Of a DNA stretch of 42,607 bases, positions 34,454 to 42,607 are shown piece by piece. The notes under the pieces are model-generated. The model searched no databases. It had not been told where the DNA came from and was given only the letters and a program-made list of their open reading frames with translations. Made by a program: the position numbers and the translations under genes. How positions within the stretch are numbered: position 1 is the first letter of the stretch; each line of letters starts with the position of its first letter. Source of the stretch: Sphingomonadaceae bacterium (lineage in GTDB: Bacteria > Pseudomonadota > Alphaproteobacteria > Sphingomonadales > Sphingomonadaceae); NCBI GenBank assembly GCA_020630295.1, contig JAHDBR010000001.1:17106-59712 (forward strand), in the 5' to 3' direction.

Positions 34454-35758
34454 ATGGCCGATAGGCCCGAAGGTTCAGCGAAGCAGGGCAGTAACAAGCC
34501 CGCTTTGGAGCTGCACGTTCCAGAACCGACTTACCGCCCCGGCGATCCGGTAGACTTTGCGCATATTACCGTGCCGGAAGCGGGTAAGCAGCCGCGTCCT
34601 GACGAAAATTGCGAGGCAATTGAAACCAGCCCGCTTTGCTATGATCTGGTCCGCGTATTGGGCGATGACAATAAGGCTCACGGGCCATGGGATCCCAAGC
34701 TGGACGCCGAAACGTTACGTACGATGATGCGCAATTTTGCCATGGTCCGTGCTTTTGACGAACGGATGTTCCGCGGGCAGCGTCAGGGCAAGACCAGCTT
34801 CTACATGAAGTGCACCGGCGAGGAAGCGACCAGTATTTCAGCCGCTATGGCGCTGGCCAGCGATGATATGGTTTTTCCGTCATATCGCCAGCAAGGCATA
34901 TTGATTACGCGCGGCTATCCGTTGATCGAGATGATCAACCAGATTTACTCTAACAAGGGCGATAAGCTGAAAGGCCGCCAGCTGCCGATCATGTATTCGA
35001 GCCGTGAGCACAGCTTCTTCTCGATTTCAGGAAATCTGGCGACGCAAACACCGCAAGCGGTGGGCTGGGCAATGGCCAGTGCAATCAAGGGTGACAGCCG
35101 GATTGCCGCCACTTGGGTGGGCGAAGGTTCGACCGCAGAGGGCGATTTTCATTCAGCCTGCACATTTGCCACTGTGTATAATGCGCCGGTCATTCTCAAT
35201 GTGATCAACAATCAATGGGCAATTTCCAGCTTTTCCGGTTTTGCCGGTGCCGAGCGGACGACTTTTGCTGCGCGGGCATTAGGCTATGGGCTAGCGGGTA
35301 TCCGAGTTGACGGAAATGATCCGCTTGCTGTGTATGCGGCGGAAAAATGGGCGGCTGATCGCGCCCGTGCCAATGGCGGCCCGACTCTGATTGAACACTT
35401 CACGTACCGAGCAGAGGGGCACTCTACCTCGGACGATCCGAGCGGCTATCGCAGCGCGCAAGAACGCGATGAGTGGCCGTTGGGCGATCCGGTTATGCGG
35501 CTGAAGCGACACCTGATTGAAATCGGTGAGTGGTCTGAAGAACAGCAGGAAGAGCTGGACCGCAAATGCGTAGAGGAAGTGAAGGCAGTCACCAAGGAAG
35601 CCGAGAAAAACGGAATTCTCGGGCATGGCCTGCATCATCCATTCCGCACGATGTTCGAAGACGTATTTGAAGAGCTGCCATGGCATCTGAAAGAGCAGAG
35701 CGAGCAGGCGATCCGAGAACGGGAAACCAAGTTTCCTGAGGGGAGGCCGGGCGCATGA
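34454..35758 (+). CDS. bkdA1: Branched-chain 2-oxoacid dehydrogenase E1 component, alpha subunit
   Basis: With E1 beta this thiamine-diphosphate enzyme decarboxylates the 2-oxoacids of valine, leucine and isoleucine and passes the acyl group to lipoyl-E2. The 434-residue protein has the ThDP site GEGSTAEGDFHSAC...NNQWAIS, the FYMKCTGEEATS block and the loop YRAEGHSTSDDPSGYRS. The long N-terminal region (PEPTYRPGDPVDF) is typical of bacterial BCKDH E1 alpha rather than pyruvate E1. GGGGGAGAG precedes the ATG. The stop overlaps E1 beta (ATGA). Confidence 0.92.
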   Translation: MADRPEGSAKQGSNKPALELHVPEPTYRPGDPVDFAHITVPEAGKQPRPDENCEAIETSPLCYDLVRVLGDDNKAHGPWDPKLDAETLRTMMRNFAMVRAFDERMFRGQRQGKTSFYMKCTGEEATSISAAMALASDDMVFPSYRQQGILITRGYPLIEMINQIYSNKGDKLKGRQLPIMYSSREHSFFSISGNLATQTPQAVGWAMASAIKGDSRIAATWVGEGSTAEGDFHSACTFATVYNAPVILNVINNQWAISSFSGFAGAERTTFAARALGYGLAGIRVDGNDPLAVYAAEKWAADRARANGGPTLIEHFTYRAEGHSTSDDPSGYRSAQERDEWPLGDPVMRLKRHLIEIGEWSEEQQEELDRKCVEEVKAVTKEAEKNGILGHGLHHPFRTMFEDVFEELPWHLKEQSEQAIRERETKFPEGRPGA

Positions 35759-36813
35759 CCACTGATGTGAAAAAGAAACCGGCGGCAGAAACCGGAACCG
35801 AGCGCCGCCTTAATATGATCGAGGCGATCAACGAAGCGCTTGATGTGAAGCTGGCCGAGGACCCGGACGTCATCGTTATGGGCGAGGATGTCGGCTATTT
35901 TGGCGGCGTATTCCGCGCAACCGCTGGCTTGCAGGAAAAGCACGGCAAGACACGTGTATTCGATACACCCATTTCGGAATGCGGAATTATCGGCGTGGCC
36001 GTGGGGATGGGGGCCTATGGTCTGCGACCAGTGCCGGAAATCCAGTTTGCGGATTATATCTACCCTGGTCTTGATCAGCTGATTTCAGAGGCCGCACGTC
36101 TGCGGTATCGTTCGGCGGCGGAATATATTGCGCCGATGACCGTGCGTTCACCCTTTGGCGGCGGTATTTTCGGCGGCCAGACACACAGCCAGAGCCCGGA
36201 GGCGATTTTCGCGCATGTATCGGGTTTGAAAACGGTCATTCCCGCAACGCCTTACGACGCAAAAGGCCTGCTCATTTCTTGCATCGAAGACAATGATCCG
36301 GTGATTTTCTTCGAACCAAAGCGGATCTATAACGGACCCTTCAGCGGATATTACGACAAACCGGTAGAGCCGTGGAAGCGGTTTGATTCCAGCATCGTGC
36401 CGGAAGGTCATTACACGATCCCGCTAGGCAAGGCCCGTATCGCGCGTGAAGGCGAAGCGATGACGGTGCTGGCTTATGGCACCATGGTCCATGTGGCCGA
36501 AGCGGTCTGCGAGGAGAAGGGGATCGATGCCGATATTCTTGACCTGCGCACAATTGTCCCGCTCGATATTGAAGCGATCGAGGCGTCCGTAGAAAAGACC
36601 GGCAAATGCCTGATTGTCCACGAGGCGACACGCACTTCCGGCTTTGGCGCAGAGCTTTCGGCGCTTGTGACAGAGCGTTGTTTCTATCATCTCGAAGCGC
36701 CGGTAGAACGCGTGACCGGTTTCGACACACCTTATCCGCACAGCCTTGAATGGGCCTATTTCCCGGGTCCCGTTCGTATCGGCGAAGCAATCGACAAACT
36801 GATGGAGGCCTGA
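35755..36813 (+). CDS. bkdA2: Branched-chain 2-oxoacid dehydrogenase E1 component, beta subunit
   Basis: This 352-residue transketolase-like subunit completes the E1 heterotetramer. It shows VMGEDVGYFGGVFRATAGL (the ThDP-activating Glu), DTPISECGIIGVAVGMG, PVPEIQFADYIYPG and VHEATRTSGFGAELSAL. Identity as the branched-chain rather than the pyruvate type rests on the alpha subunit and the operon. The ATG overlaps the alpha stop; E2 follows after 4 bases. Confidence 0.93.
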   Translation: MTTDVKKKPAAETGTERRLNMIEAINEALDVKLAEDPDVIVMGEDVGYFGGVFRATAGLQEKHGKTRVFDTPISECGIIGVAVGMGAYGLRPVPEIQFADYIYPGLDQLISEAARLRYRSAAEYIAPMTVRSPFGGGIFGGQTHSQSPEAIFAHVSGLKTVIPATPYDAKGLLISCIEDNDPVIFFEPKRIYNGPFSGYYDKPVEPWKRFDSSIVPEGHYTIPLGKARIAREGEAMTVLAYGTMVHVAEAVCEEKGIDADILDLRTIVPLDIEAIEASVEKTGKCLIVHEATRTSGFGAELSALVTERCFYHLEAPVERVTGFDTPYPHSLEWAYFPGPVRIGEAIDKLMEA

Positions 36814-36817
36814 GGCC

Positions 36818-38107
36818 ATGGCCCGTTTCACATTTAATATGCCCGACATTGGCGAAGGTATCGCTGAAGCAGAGATCGTTGATTGGCACGTCAGCGTTGG
36901 CGATATGGTCGAAGAAGACCAGGAAATCGTCGACATGATGACCGACAAGGCCACTGTCCCGATGGAAAGCCCTGTTTCGGGCAAGGTGATCGAAGTTGCC
37001 GGCGAAGCGGGCGATATGGTTTCAATCGGTGCAATGCTGGTGGTGGTAGAGGTCGAAGGCGAGGTGCCCGAAGATGTCGCCGAAGGCGCCGAAGCTAAAC
37101 CTGCCGACAGTGGGCCGGAGCCGGCATCGGAATCGGAACCGGAGCCAACAGTTGCACCGGCTCCTACACCTGCACCTGCACCAGAGCCGACCACAGCGCC
37201 GGAGCCTGCTTCGTCAACGCAACCAGCGCCCACAGCAAAAGTACTTGCCAGCCCGGCGGTGCGTAAGCGTGCAAAGGACATGGGCATTGATCTGGCGGAA
37301 GTGAAGCCAGCCGAAGGCGGCCGCGTGCGTCACGCCGATTTGGACGCGTTTTTGTCCTACAATTCGGGCAGCGGCTTCAGCCCGGCAGGCGGAAAGCGCG
37401 CAGATGAACCGGTTAAGGTCATTGGCCTGCGCAAACGCATTGCGCAGAACATGGCGGCTTCAAAACGTAACATTCCGCACTTCTCCTATGTTGAAGAAGT
37501 TGACGTGACGGATCTCGAGCTGATGCGCGCCGATCTGAATGCCAACCGCGGTGACAAACCAAAGCTGACCATGATGCCGCTGGTCATAACTGCGATTTGC
37601 AAACTGATCCCGCAATTCCCGATGATCAATGCGCGATTTGATGATGAGGCGAACATCGTTACCCGCCACGGTGCGGTCCATCTGGGTATGGCTACCCAGA
37701 CAGATAGCGGGCTGATGGTCCCCGTTATTCGCGATGCGCAGTCAAAAAACCTGTGGCAGCTAGCGCGGGAAATAGGCCGTTTGGCCGGTGCCGCGCGTGA
37801 TGGAACTGCAAAATCGGAAGAGCTGTCCGGCTCTACCTTGACGCTGACCTCTCTCGGCCCGCTTGGGGGCGTGGCCACAACGCCTGTAATCAACCGGCCC
37901 GAGGTCGCGATTATCGGGCCCAACCGGATCATTGAACGGCCGATGTTTGTGTCTGATGGTAACGGCGGTGAACGGATCGAGAAGCGTAAGCTGATGAATA
38001 TTTCGATCAGCTGTGATCACCGGGTGGTCGATGGATATGACGCTGCCAGCTTCATACAGGAATTCAAGAAACTGGTGGAGACACCTGTTCTGCTTCTCAC
38101 TGACTGA
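36818..38107 (+). CDS. bkdB: Dihydrolipoamide acyltransferase E2 of the branched-chain complex
   Basis: E2 transfers the acyl group from lipoate to CoA and forms the complex core. The 429-residue protein has one lipoyl domain (Lys44 in MMTDKATVPM), a Pro/Ala/Glu/Thr linker (about 90-140), an E3-binding domain (SPAVRKRAKDMGIDL) and the catalytic domain ending in SCDHRVVDGYDAA (His-Asp pair). No E3 (lpd) gene follows: the next gene is convergent, so E3 must be supplied from elsewhere. Together the three genes form a tight operon driven from about 34418. Confidence 0.94.
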   Translation: MARFTFNMPDIGEGIAEAEIVDWHVSVGDMVEEDQEIVDMMTDKATVPMESPVSGKVIEVAGEAGDMVSIGAMLVVVEVEGEVPEDVAEGAEAKPADSGPEPASESEPEPTVAPAPTPAPAPEPTTAPEPASSTQPAPTAKVLASPAVRKRAKDMGIDLAEVKPAEGGRVRHADLDAFLSYNSGSGFSPAGGKRADEPVKVIGLRKRIAQNMAASKRNIPHFSYVEEVDVTDLELMRADLNANRGDKPKLTMMPLVITAICKLIPQFPMINARFDDEANIVTRHGAVHLGMATQTDSGLMVPVIRDAQSKNLWQLAREIGRLAGAARDGTAKSEELSGSTLTLTSLGPLGGVATTPVINRPEVAIIGPNRIIERPMFVSDGNGGERIEKRKLMNISISCDHRVVDGYDAASFIQEFKKLVETPVLLLTD

Positions 38108-38113
38108 TCCGGT

Positions 38114-38563
38114 TTACTTCACGATTGCGCTATATGTGATCTGACCTTCGCGGTTATTTGCCGCGCTTGCGGATATGCGCCAGCGGAGATGGGTCACATC
38201 TTCCGGTGTCGCTAACCTGCTGCCGGAGCGTGTCGCAATTCTCAGCGAGCCAAGTTTGCCCCAATTGCGGCCGCCATCAATTGATACGGATTGCGCGTCG
38301 CTGCTGCTGTCGCGGAATTGCAGCGTGCTGGGGACAGGGCTGGTCACAGTAAAGGCCTTTCCGGCTTTTGCACCTTCCCATTCGATGACCAGAATCACAG
38401 TGTCGCCCTTGCGCAAATCTCTGGCGGGTTCGATCGTGCGGACCATATTTCCAGGGGTAAAGCGCTCGACAAAAACGGCGCGTGTTAGCTGGACAGAGGT
38501 TTGCGCTAATGCAGGGCCGCTAAATGCGGCTGCTGCCAACCCTAGAATAAGTGCTGTTCGCAT
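38114..38563 (-). CDS. Secreted hypothetical protein
   Basis: This 149-residue protein has a Sec signal peptide (MRTALILGLAAAAFSGPALA, cut after ALA) and a beta-rich mature domain (TRAVFVERFTPGNMVRTIEP, GDTVILVIEWEG, SVSIDGGRNWGKLG). I recognise no named family; the composition suggests an immunoglobulin-like or repeat-type extracytoplasmic domain. GGAAGG lies 7 bases before the ATG at 38563, which decides the start. It converges on the E2 gene with a 6-base gap. Confidence 0.75.
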   Translation of the reverse strand: MRTALILGLAAAAFSGPALAQTSVQLTRAVFVERFTPGNMVRTIEPARDLRKGDTVILVIEWEGAKAGKAFTVTSPVPSTLQFRDSSSDAQSVSIDGGRNWGKLGSLRIATRSGSRLATPEDVTHLRWRISASAANNREGQITYSAIVK

Positions 38564-38715
38564 GGCCAAACCTTCCTGCGGTTAATTGGCCTTTTGGAGT
38601 GACAGCAAGACGCGAAAATATGGTTAACAGATGCCTGTTCGCAGCAAATCCGTCCGCAAATCCGCAGCAATTTCAGGATAAGTGAAAACAGTGCAGATTT
38701 TGCTGCTTTTCTGCG

Positions 38716-38744
38716 TTGACAGCTTTGAGAAGCTGCCCTAACTG
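38716..38744 (+). promoter_or_regulatory. Promoter of tRNA-Asp
   Basis: A perfect TTGACA (38716-38721), 17 bases and TAACTG (38739-38744) lie upstream of the tRNA. Initiation near 38751 would leave a 5' leader of about 27 bases. Confidence 0.55.
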
Positions 38745-38777
38745 CGCCTCTCCCAAGCGGTGCTTGCCCAAATATAC

Positions 38778-38854
<77 letters not shown>

Positions 38855-38887
38855 CTTGGGGAAATATCACATCCTATTAGACAGCCC

Positions 38888-38903
38888 GCCGCGTTCGCGC
38901 GGC
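38888..38903. terminator. UUCG-loop hairpin between tRNA-Asp and DUF2842
   Basis: GCCGCG and CGCGGC pair perfectly around a TTCG tetraloop, 33 bases past the tRNA and 48 bases past the stop of the convergent DUF2842 gene. CTCTT follows on the plus strand. It could serve both transcripts; the T-tract is weak. Confidence 0.45.
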
Positions 38904-38951
38904 CTCTTCGCGGGCGTCTGCGTTTAGTGCGGGATTGCTGCGCGGCGGCGT

Positions 38952-39179
38952 TTAGTCCTTTTTCGCGCTCCATTTGCCGGTTTCCATCCAGATCAGGAAA
39001 CGGCGCAATGGTAGCAGCCAGACGACGCCCAGAACTACATAGACCACTGTTTGGATCAGTGTGTGCCATTCGCCAATCAATTCAGGCAAATATCGCGCCA
39101 GAACCACGCCGTATATGGTCAGACCAATCAGTAGCCCAAGAATGCCGATGGGAATGCGTGCGGTGGGTTCAGTGCGCAT
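38952..39179 (-). CDS. DUF2842 family membrane protein
   Basis: This 75-residue protein has two membrane helices (IPIGILGLLIGLTIYGVVLA and VVYVVLGVVWLLPL) and the LLPLRRFLIWMETGKW end that marks DUF2842, a small alphaproteobacterial family of unknown function. The ATG at 39179 overlaps the cyclo-ligase stop by one base (TGATG), so translation is coupled. Confidence 0.88.
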   Translation of the reverse strand: MRTEPTARIPIGILGLLIGLTIYGVVLARYLPELIGEWHTLIQTVVYVVLGVVWLLPLRRFLIWMETGKWSAKKD

Positions 39180-39751
39180 CAAAATGGTCCATAAAATCGG
39201 GTGGGCGTTACTACTGCGTGCAGCGGAACGTCGTGAGCTTCAACAGGAATGTCATCAGCGAGTTGGCAGTCCCAAGCTAATCCTACGGGAATAGCATTTG
39301 GATGCGCGCTCAGCCATCTATCATAATGCCCGCCGCCTTGTCCGAGGCGTTCGCCACCGGGACCGAACCCGATTAGCGGCACAAATAGGAAATCGGGCAC
39401 GAGTGTTGCTGCACCGCCAGCAGGCTGCCGTATCCCATAGGGGCCGTCTTCCAGATCAGCTTCGCCGAAGGGGTCGCTATGCTCGGCGAACTCCATTGCG
39501 CTCCGTCCTGCAGCAAATCGCGGCAACGCAATTTTGTGACCGGCTTCTGAAAAATGTTTCGCATAATTGGCGGCGGGAACTTCATATTCTGCGGCATGAT
39601 ATAGCCCGATCACAGCATCGGCCGGTATCATCTGTGATAATGGGGCAGGCGGGTGGCGCAAAATCAGTCCGCGCATATTCTCAGGAATTGCTTGAGCGTG
39701 CTCTTTACGAGCAGCACGCAAACGAGCGCGCAATGTGGCTTTTTCTGTCAT
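39179..39751 (-). CDS. fthC: 5-formyltetrahydrofolate cyclo-ligase
   Basis: This enzyme uses ATP to convert 5-formyl-THF to 5,10-methenyl-THF, returning the storage folate to one-carbon metabolism. The 190-residue protein begins with the basic helix (KATLRARLRAARKEH) and has the ATP-binding signature GFGPGGERLGQGGGHYDRWL. Length fits. It is the downstream gene of the zapA-6S RNA cluster, as in many proteobacteria where the same enzyme gene (ygfA) follows 6S RNA. Confidence 0.94.
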   Translation of the reverse strand: MTEKATLRARLRAARKEHAQAIPENMRGLILRHPPAPLSQMIPADAVIGLYHAAEYEVPAANYAKHFSEAGHKIALPRFAAGRSAMEFAEHSDPFGEADLEDGPYGIRQPAGGAATLVPDFLFVPLIGFGPGGERLGQGGGHYDRWLSAHPNAIPVGLAWDCQLADDIPVEAHDVPLHAVVTPTRFYGPF

Positions 39752-39804
39752 TTCGCTCGCATTTTGCCTTACGGTTGCTGATGGTAGAGTGGCGAGACCA
39801 CCAT

Positions 39805-39960
39805 GGGTCGTTCTCCGGGAAATCCGCCGACGCCTAAAACGTCAGGTGGGCGCCATATGCACCAAGGCCCCATGCGAAATGTTACCTTGGGCAGGGACAG
39901 CTCCCTTGGATTGCTTATAGCCTCAGGGATGTTCTGCGGCGCGTGCCGGGCAGTCCCGCC
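39805..39960 (-). ncRNA. ssrS: 6S RNA candidate
   Basis: The gap between zapA and fthC has no protein but shows 6S RNA features on the minus strand. A GC-rich 5' arm (GGGACTGCCCGGCACGCGCCGC) can pair in part with the 3' arm (CGTCGGCGG, TCCCGG); ATCCCTGAGGC recalls the conserved CCCTGAG at the 5' side of the central bubble, and an inner arm CCAAGG...CCTTGG forms the stem. The location between zapA and the cyclo-ligase gene is the classic ssrS site. 6S RNA binds sigma-70 RNA polymerase in stationary phase. Ends are approximate. Confidence 0.65.
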
Positions 39961-39969
39961 TTGTTCTAT

Positions 39970-40662
39970 CTAGGTACTTGCGGCCTTGCTCTCAAGCTTG
40001 TCGGCACAATTTTCCAGCAGATCGGCAAACCGCTCCAGCGCAGGCGCCAGATCAGGATCTTGTGCAGCGGCACTGGAAATGGCCGCCGCGGCGGGACCGC
40101 TAGAGGCGTTGCCTTTCTGAATATGTTCATTGGCCCGCTCCAAAAGCAGGTTCTTGTTCTCAATCTGAGCCTTCAAATCATCACGCTCGCGTTCCAGCTG
40201 GTTCACTTGAGCGGCAGCCGTTTCGTAGTCGCTTTGGTGCTGCAGTGCTTGTTCGCGGCGCTCGGTCAATTCCTTGCGAATATCGTCCACTTCGGCAGAA
40301 TGGCGCTGTTGCGCGGACTGCATTCCGTCAAGCTCGGATTCCAGACGGCTGATATTGAGTTTCAATTCATCCCGCTGACCGATCGCCAGATTTGCTTCTC
40401 GGGAGTTTTCCTTAAGCTCGGCAATCTCGGCCTCAAATTGTGAGGTCTGGTCAGCCAGTGCCTTGCGCGCCTCATGCAATTCATCAGCTACGAACAGGGC
40501 GCCAAACAGCAAGTTCTGGGATTCGCTGGGGGAGAGATTGTCGCCCAATTGGCTAAGCTTATCATTGATTGAACCAGCTAGCCCGGCGACGTGCGCCTCT
40601 TCGCCTTCACCGCAGGCCACAGTATATTCGCGGCCACCAATCGTGACTCTGACTTCGCTCAT
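39970..40662 (-). CDS. zapA: Cell division protein ZapA with long coiled-coil extension
   Basis: ZapA bundles FtsZ filaments at the division site. The first 90 or so residues (MSEVRVTIGGREYTVACGEG, then HVAGLAGSINDKLSQL and LLFGALFVADELHEAR) match the ZapA fold. The protein continues to 230 residues through a long coiled coil rich in Glu, Lys and Gln and an Ala-rich tail, about twice the length of E. coli ZapA. Such extended forms occur in alphaproteobacteria. Its ATG overlaps the stop of the small coiled-coil gene upstream (ATGA), and the 6S RNA candidate follows. Confidence 0.88.
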   Translation of the reverse strand: MSEVRVTIGGREYTVACGEGEEAHVAGLAGSINDKLSQLGDNLSPSESQNLLFGALFVADELHEARKALADQTSQFEAEIAELKENSREANLAIGQRDELKLNISRLESELDGMQSAQQRHSAEVDDIRKELTERREQALQHQSDYETAAAQVNQLERERDDLKAQIENKNLLLERANEHIQKGNASSGPAAAAISSAAAQDPDLAPALERFADLLENCADKLESKAAST

Positions 40663-40853
40663 TCTTCGAGCTCCGCAATCAACTTATCCAGTTGCGACAA
40701 AGTGTTACTCGCCGTGTCACGCAATGTTTCATGTTTTACGACAAGCGCGGAAACAGAGGCAGGTACCGAAACGGAGCTATCAGCAACATCGGCAATTCGC
40801 GCAAGCGCGTCTTCGATCCGCTGGATTGCTGTTTCTATTCTTTCATCAGTCAT
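40659..40853 (-). CDS. Small coiled-coil protein upstream of zapA (ZauP-like)
   Basis: This 64-residue protein is a single predicted coiled coil in two segments (MTDERIETAIQRIEDALARI and the C-terminal LRDTASNTLSQLDKLIAELE). Caulobacter has a coiled-coil protein, ZauP, encoded directly upstream of zapA, that works with ZapA to focus the Z ring. Position, size class and translational coupling make this the likely counterpart; sequence identity cannot be judged here. No ribosome-binding site is present, but a promoter places the transcript start at or near the ATG (40853). Confidence 0.7.
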   Translation of the reverse strand: MTDERIETAIQRIEDALARIADVADSSVSVPASVSALVVKHETLRDTASNTLSQLDKLIAELEE

Positions 40854-40860
40854 GATTGCG

Positions 40861-40889
40861 ATTTTATCCCAATTGACCAGTATTGGCAA
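40861..40889 (-). promoter_or_regulatory. Promoter of the zauP-like/zapA operon, likely leaderless
   Basis: Reading leftward, TTGCCA (40889-40884), a 17-base spacer and TAAAAT (40866-40861) each match consensus at 5 of 6. Seven bases (CGCAATC) separate the -10 box from the ATG, so transcription should begin at or within a base or two of the start codon. Confidence 0.55.
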
Positions 40890-41108
40890 AGGGTTGCGCG
40901 CACCTGTTGATAATTATGCAAGCCGTTCTCTGGTCAGGCACATCTAAGGTCAAATGTACGTATGCACCGGTCTCTGCGATATGTGCTGCATTGGGGAACT
41001 TATGCGGCGCTGTCCTTGACCTTATCGGGTGGGTCCGCGATTGCATCGCGCAAGCCGAATCGGCGTGATTGCGGCGCATAAAAACAACTTCCGGCAGGAG
41101 CTTCCCGA

Positions 41109-42607
41109 ATGAGCCTCGATCCGTCCCGCATGGCACCTATGGCCAATGCCATCCGCGCCCTTTCGATGGACGCTGTCCAGGCTGCAAACTCGGGGCATCC
41201 GGGTATGCCGATGGGTATGGCCGATGTGGCCACGGTTCTGTGGTCAAAATATCTGAAGTTTGATCCTTCAGCGCCCGACTGGGCTGACCGCGACAGGTTC
41301 GTATTGTCTGCGGGCCACGGCTCAATGCTAATATATTCGCTGCTGCATCTATCCGGATACGCGCAGCCGACGATGGATGACATCCGCAACTTCCGCCAGC
41401 TTGGTAGCCCGTGTGCCGGGCATCCCGAAAACTTTCTTCTTGATGGCGTTGAATGTACCACTGGTCCTCTGGGCCAGGGCGTTGCAATGGCGGTTGGCAT
41501 GGCCATCGCGGAGCGTCAGCTAAACGCACATTTCGGCGATGATTTGGTCGATCACCGGACATGGGCGATCGCTGGTGACGGTTGCCTTATGGAAGGCATC
41601 AACCACGAAGCGATCGGTCTTGCGGGGCATTTGAAGCTCGGGCAGCTCATCGTTCTGTGGGATGACAACAACATCACGATTGACGGTGCCGCCGATCTTT
41701 CGACCAGCGAGGACGTTAAAGCACGTCACGTGTCAGCAGGTTGGCACGTCGTAAGCTGTGACGGTCACGATACGGATGACATAAGCCGCGCTATAGAAGA
41801 GGCGATGGCAGATGATCGACCTTCTCTGGTCGCTTGCAAGACAATCATCGGCAAGGGCGCTCCGAACAAGCAAGGTACTTCGTCGACACACGGCGCGCCG
41901 CTTGGCGCTGATGAAATCGCTGCTGCTCGCGAAATGCTGGGCTGGGAACATGAGCCATTCAGTGTCCCTGACGACATTGCAAATGATTGGCGATCAACCA
42001 GTCACCGCGGCGTTGAGGCGCATAGTGCGTGGAAAGACAGGTTTGCGAAATCGGATAAGGCAGATGCTTTCAGCGCACGTATGGCAGATGCCGGCGACGC
42101 AGCAGGGCGTGCTATCGAGGGCCATATTCGGGCTCTCGCCGCCGAACCACAGAAAGTCGCGACACGGAAAGCCTCCGAGATGGCATTGGGGCCATTGACC
42201 GAGAAACTGCCGCAGATGATTGGTGGCTCTGCCGACCTGACCGGTTCGAACAACACTAAAACGCCAAGCACTGAACCATTTAGCGCTGATAACTATTCAG
42301 GCCGCTATATGTATTACGGCATCCGCGAATTCGGCATGGCCGCCGCGATGAACGGCATGATGTTGCATGGCGGCGTGGTGCCATATGGCGGCACGTTCCT
42401 GATCTTCAGCGATTATTGCCGCAATGCGATCCGTTTGTCAGCGCTCCAGCAGACCGGCGCGATTTATGTGATGACGCATGACAGCATTGGCTTGGGCGAA
42501 GATGGCCCGACGCACCAGCCTGTCGAGCAGGTCATGAGCCTACGCTTGATACCTAACCTGAATGTCTATCGCCCCTGCGACACGATTGAGACCGCAGAAT
42601 GTTGGGC
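41109..42607 (+). CDS. tkt: Transketolase, N-terminal part (cut by right edge)
   Basis: Transketolase moves two-carbon ketol units in the pentose phosphate pathway using thiamine diphosphate. The visible 499 codons cover the whole ThDP-binding PP domain and most of the Pyr domain: [29 protein letters not shown], the ThDP motif [13 protein letters not shown]...[40 protein letters not shown]-like [10 protein letters not shown] and [20 protein letters not shown] lies 8 bases before the ATG. The frame is open to the edge. A 255-base gap upstream separates it from the divergent zauP-like gene. Confidence 0.95.
   Translation, partial: MSLDPSRMAPMANAIRALSMDAVQAANSGHPGMPMGMADVATVLWSKYLKFDPSAPDWADRDRFVLSAGHGSMLIYSLLHLSGYAQPTMDDIRNFRQLGSPCAGHPENFLLDGVECTTGPLGQGVAMAVGMAIAERQLNAHFGDDLVDHRTWAIAGDGCLMEGINHEAIGLAGHLKLGQLIVLWDDNNITIDGAADLSTSEDVKARHVSAGWHVVSCDGHDTDDISRAIEEAMADDRPSLVACKTIIGKGAPNKQGTSSTHGAPLGADEIAAAREMLGWEHEPFSVPDDIANDWRSTSHRGVEAHSAWKDRFAKSDKADAFSARMADAGDAAGRAIEGHIRALAAEPQKVATRKASEMALGPLTEKLPQMIGGSADLTGSNNTKTPSTEPFSADNYSGRYMYYGIREFGMAAAMNGMMLHGGVVPYGGTFLIFSDYCRNAIRLSALQQTGAIYVMTHDSIGLGEDGPTHQPVEQVMSLRLIPNLNVYRPCDTIETAECW

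Noticed and set aside
36818-38107. 2-oxoglutarate or pyruvate dehydrogenase operon
   Set aside because: E1 is split into alpha and beta (not the single-chain oxoglutarate E1), and the long alpha N-terminus fits the branched-chain type better than the pyruvate type.
40864-41136. Leftward 90-residue open frame between the zapA operon and transketolase
   Set aside because: It overlaps the zapA-operon promoter and the tkt start region, with no family match or ribosome-binding site.

Overview
The window looks like ordinary core chromosome of an alphaproteobacterium, most likely order Sphingomonadales and an Erythrobacteraceae-like member. The reasons are gene order and protein type: divL-tsaE-amgK-murU-addB-addA-trxA in one run, sdhE-mfd divergent from recG, a zapA cluster with 6S RNA and the folate cyclo-ligase gene, a DUF2842 protein, a DivL-type pseudo-kinase, and moderately GC-rich coding sequence with many overlapping starts and stops. 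I see no insertion sequence, prophage, integrase, CRISPR array or toxin-antitoxin pair, and no accessory island. The species cannot be named from the sequence alone.

Layout. Positions 1-954 hold the start of a Lys/Ala-rich protein (cut by the left edge) and a Prx5-type peroxiredoxin, both leftward. ahcY (952-2364) is divergent from the peroxiredoxin, with a perfect 20-bp palindrome between them. From 2524 to 13844 runs a rightward, largely overlapping series: divL (cell-cycle signalling), tsaE (tRNA t6A synthesis), amgK and murU (peptidoglycan recycling), addB and addA (double-strand break repair), then trxA. A leftward argJ-inositol-phosphatase pair (13841-15888) meets trxA head-on with overlapping stop codons. 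A small secreted Cys-containing protein, secA and a sulfotransferase-like protein follow on the plus strand (15986-19700).

Positions 19767-22145 hold tRNA-Asn, nadK and a GGDEF/EAL protein. mfd and sdhE (leftward) and recG (rightward) occupy 22146-28123. Then come a membrane protein with a PH-like tail, a low-molecular-weight tyrosine phosphatase, a secreted DUF885 metallopeptidase-like protein, an ABC1 kinase, a Pmp3-type membrane peptide, DUF3429, and thyA (to 34344). A branched-chain 2-oxoacid dehydrogenase operon (E1 alpha, E1 beta, E2) fills 34454-38107. The right part carries a secreted hypothetical protein, tRNA-Asp, DUF2842, the 5-formyl-THF cyclo-ligase, a 6S RNA candidate, zapA with a small coiled-coil partner, and the first two thirds of a transketolase cut by the right edge.

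No novel multi-gene system is evident. The observations most worth a second look are regulatory or residue-level: the ahcY palindrome, the Tyr-for-His DivL, AddB without iron-sulfur cysteines, two likely leaderless genes, a candidate EcfG promoter ahead of the Pmp3 peptide, and the sulfotransferase-like gene overlapping the end of secA.
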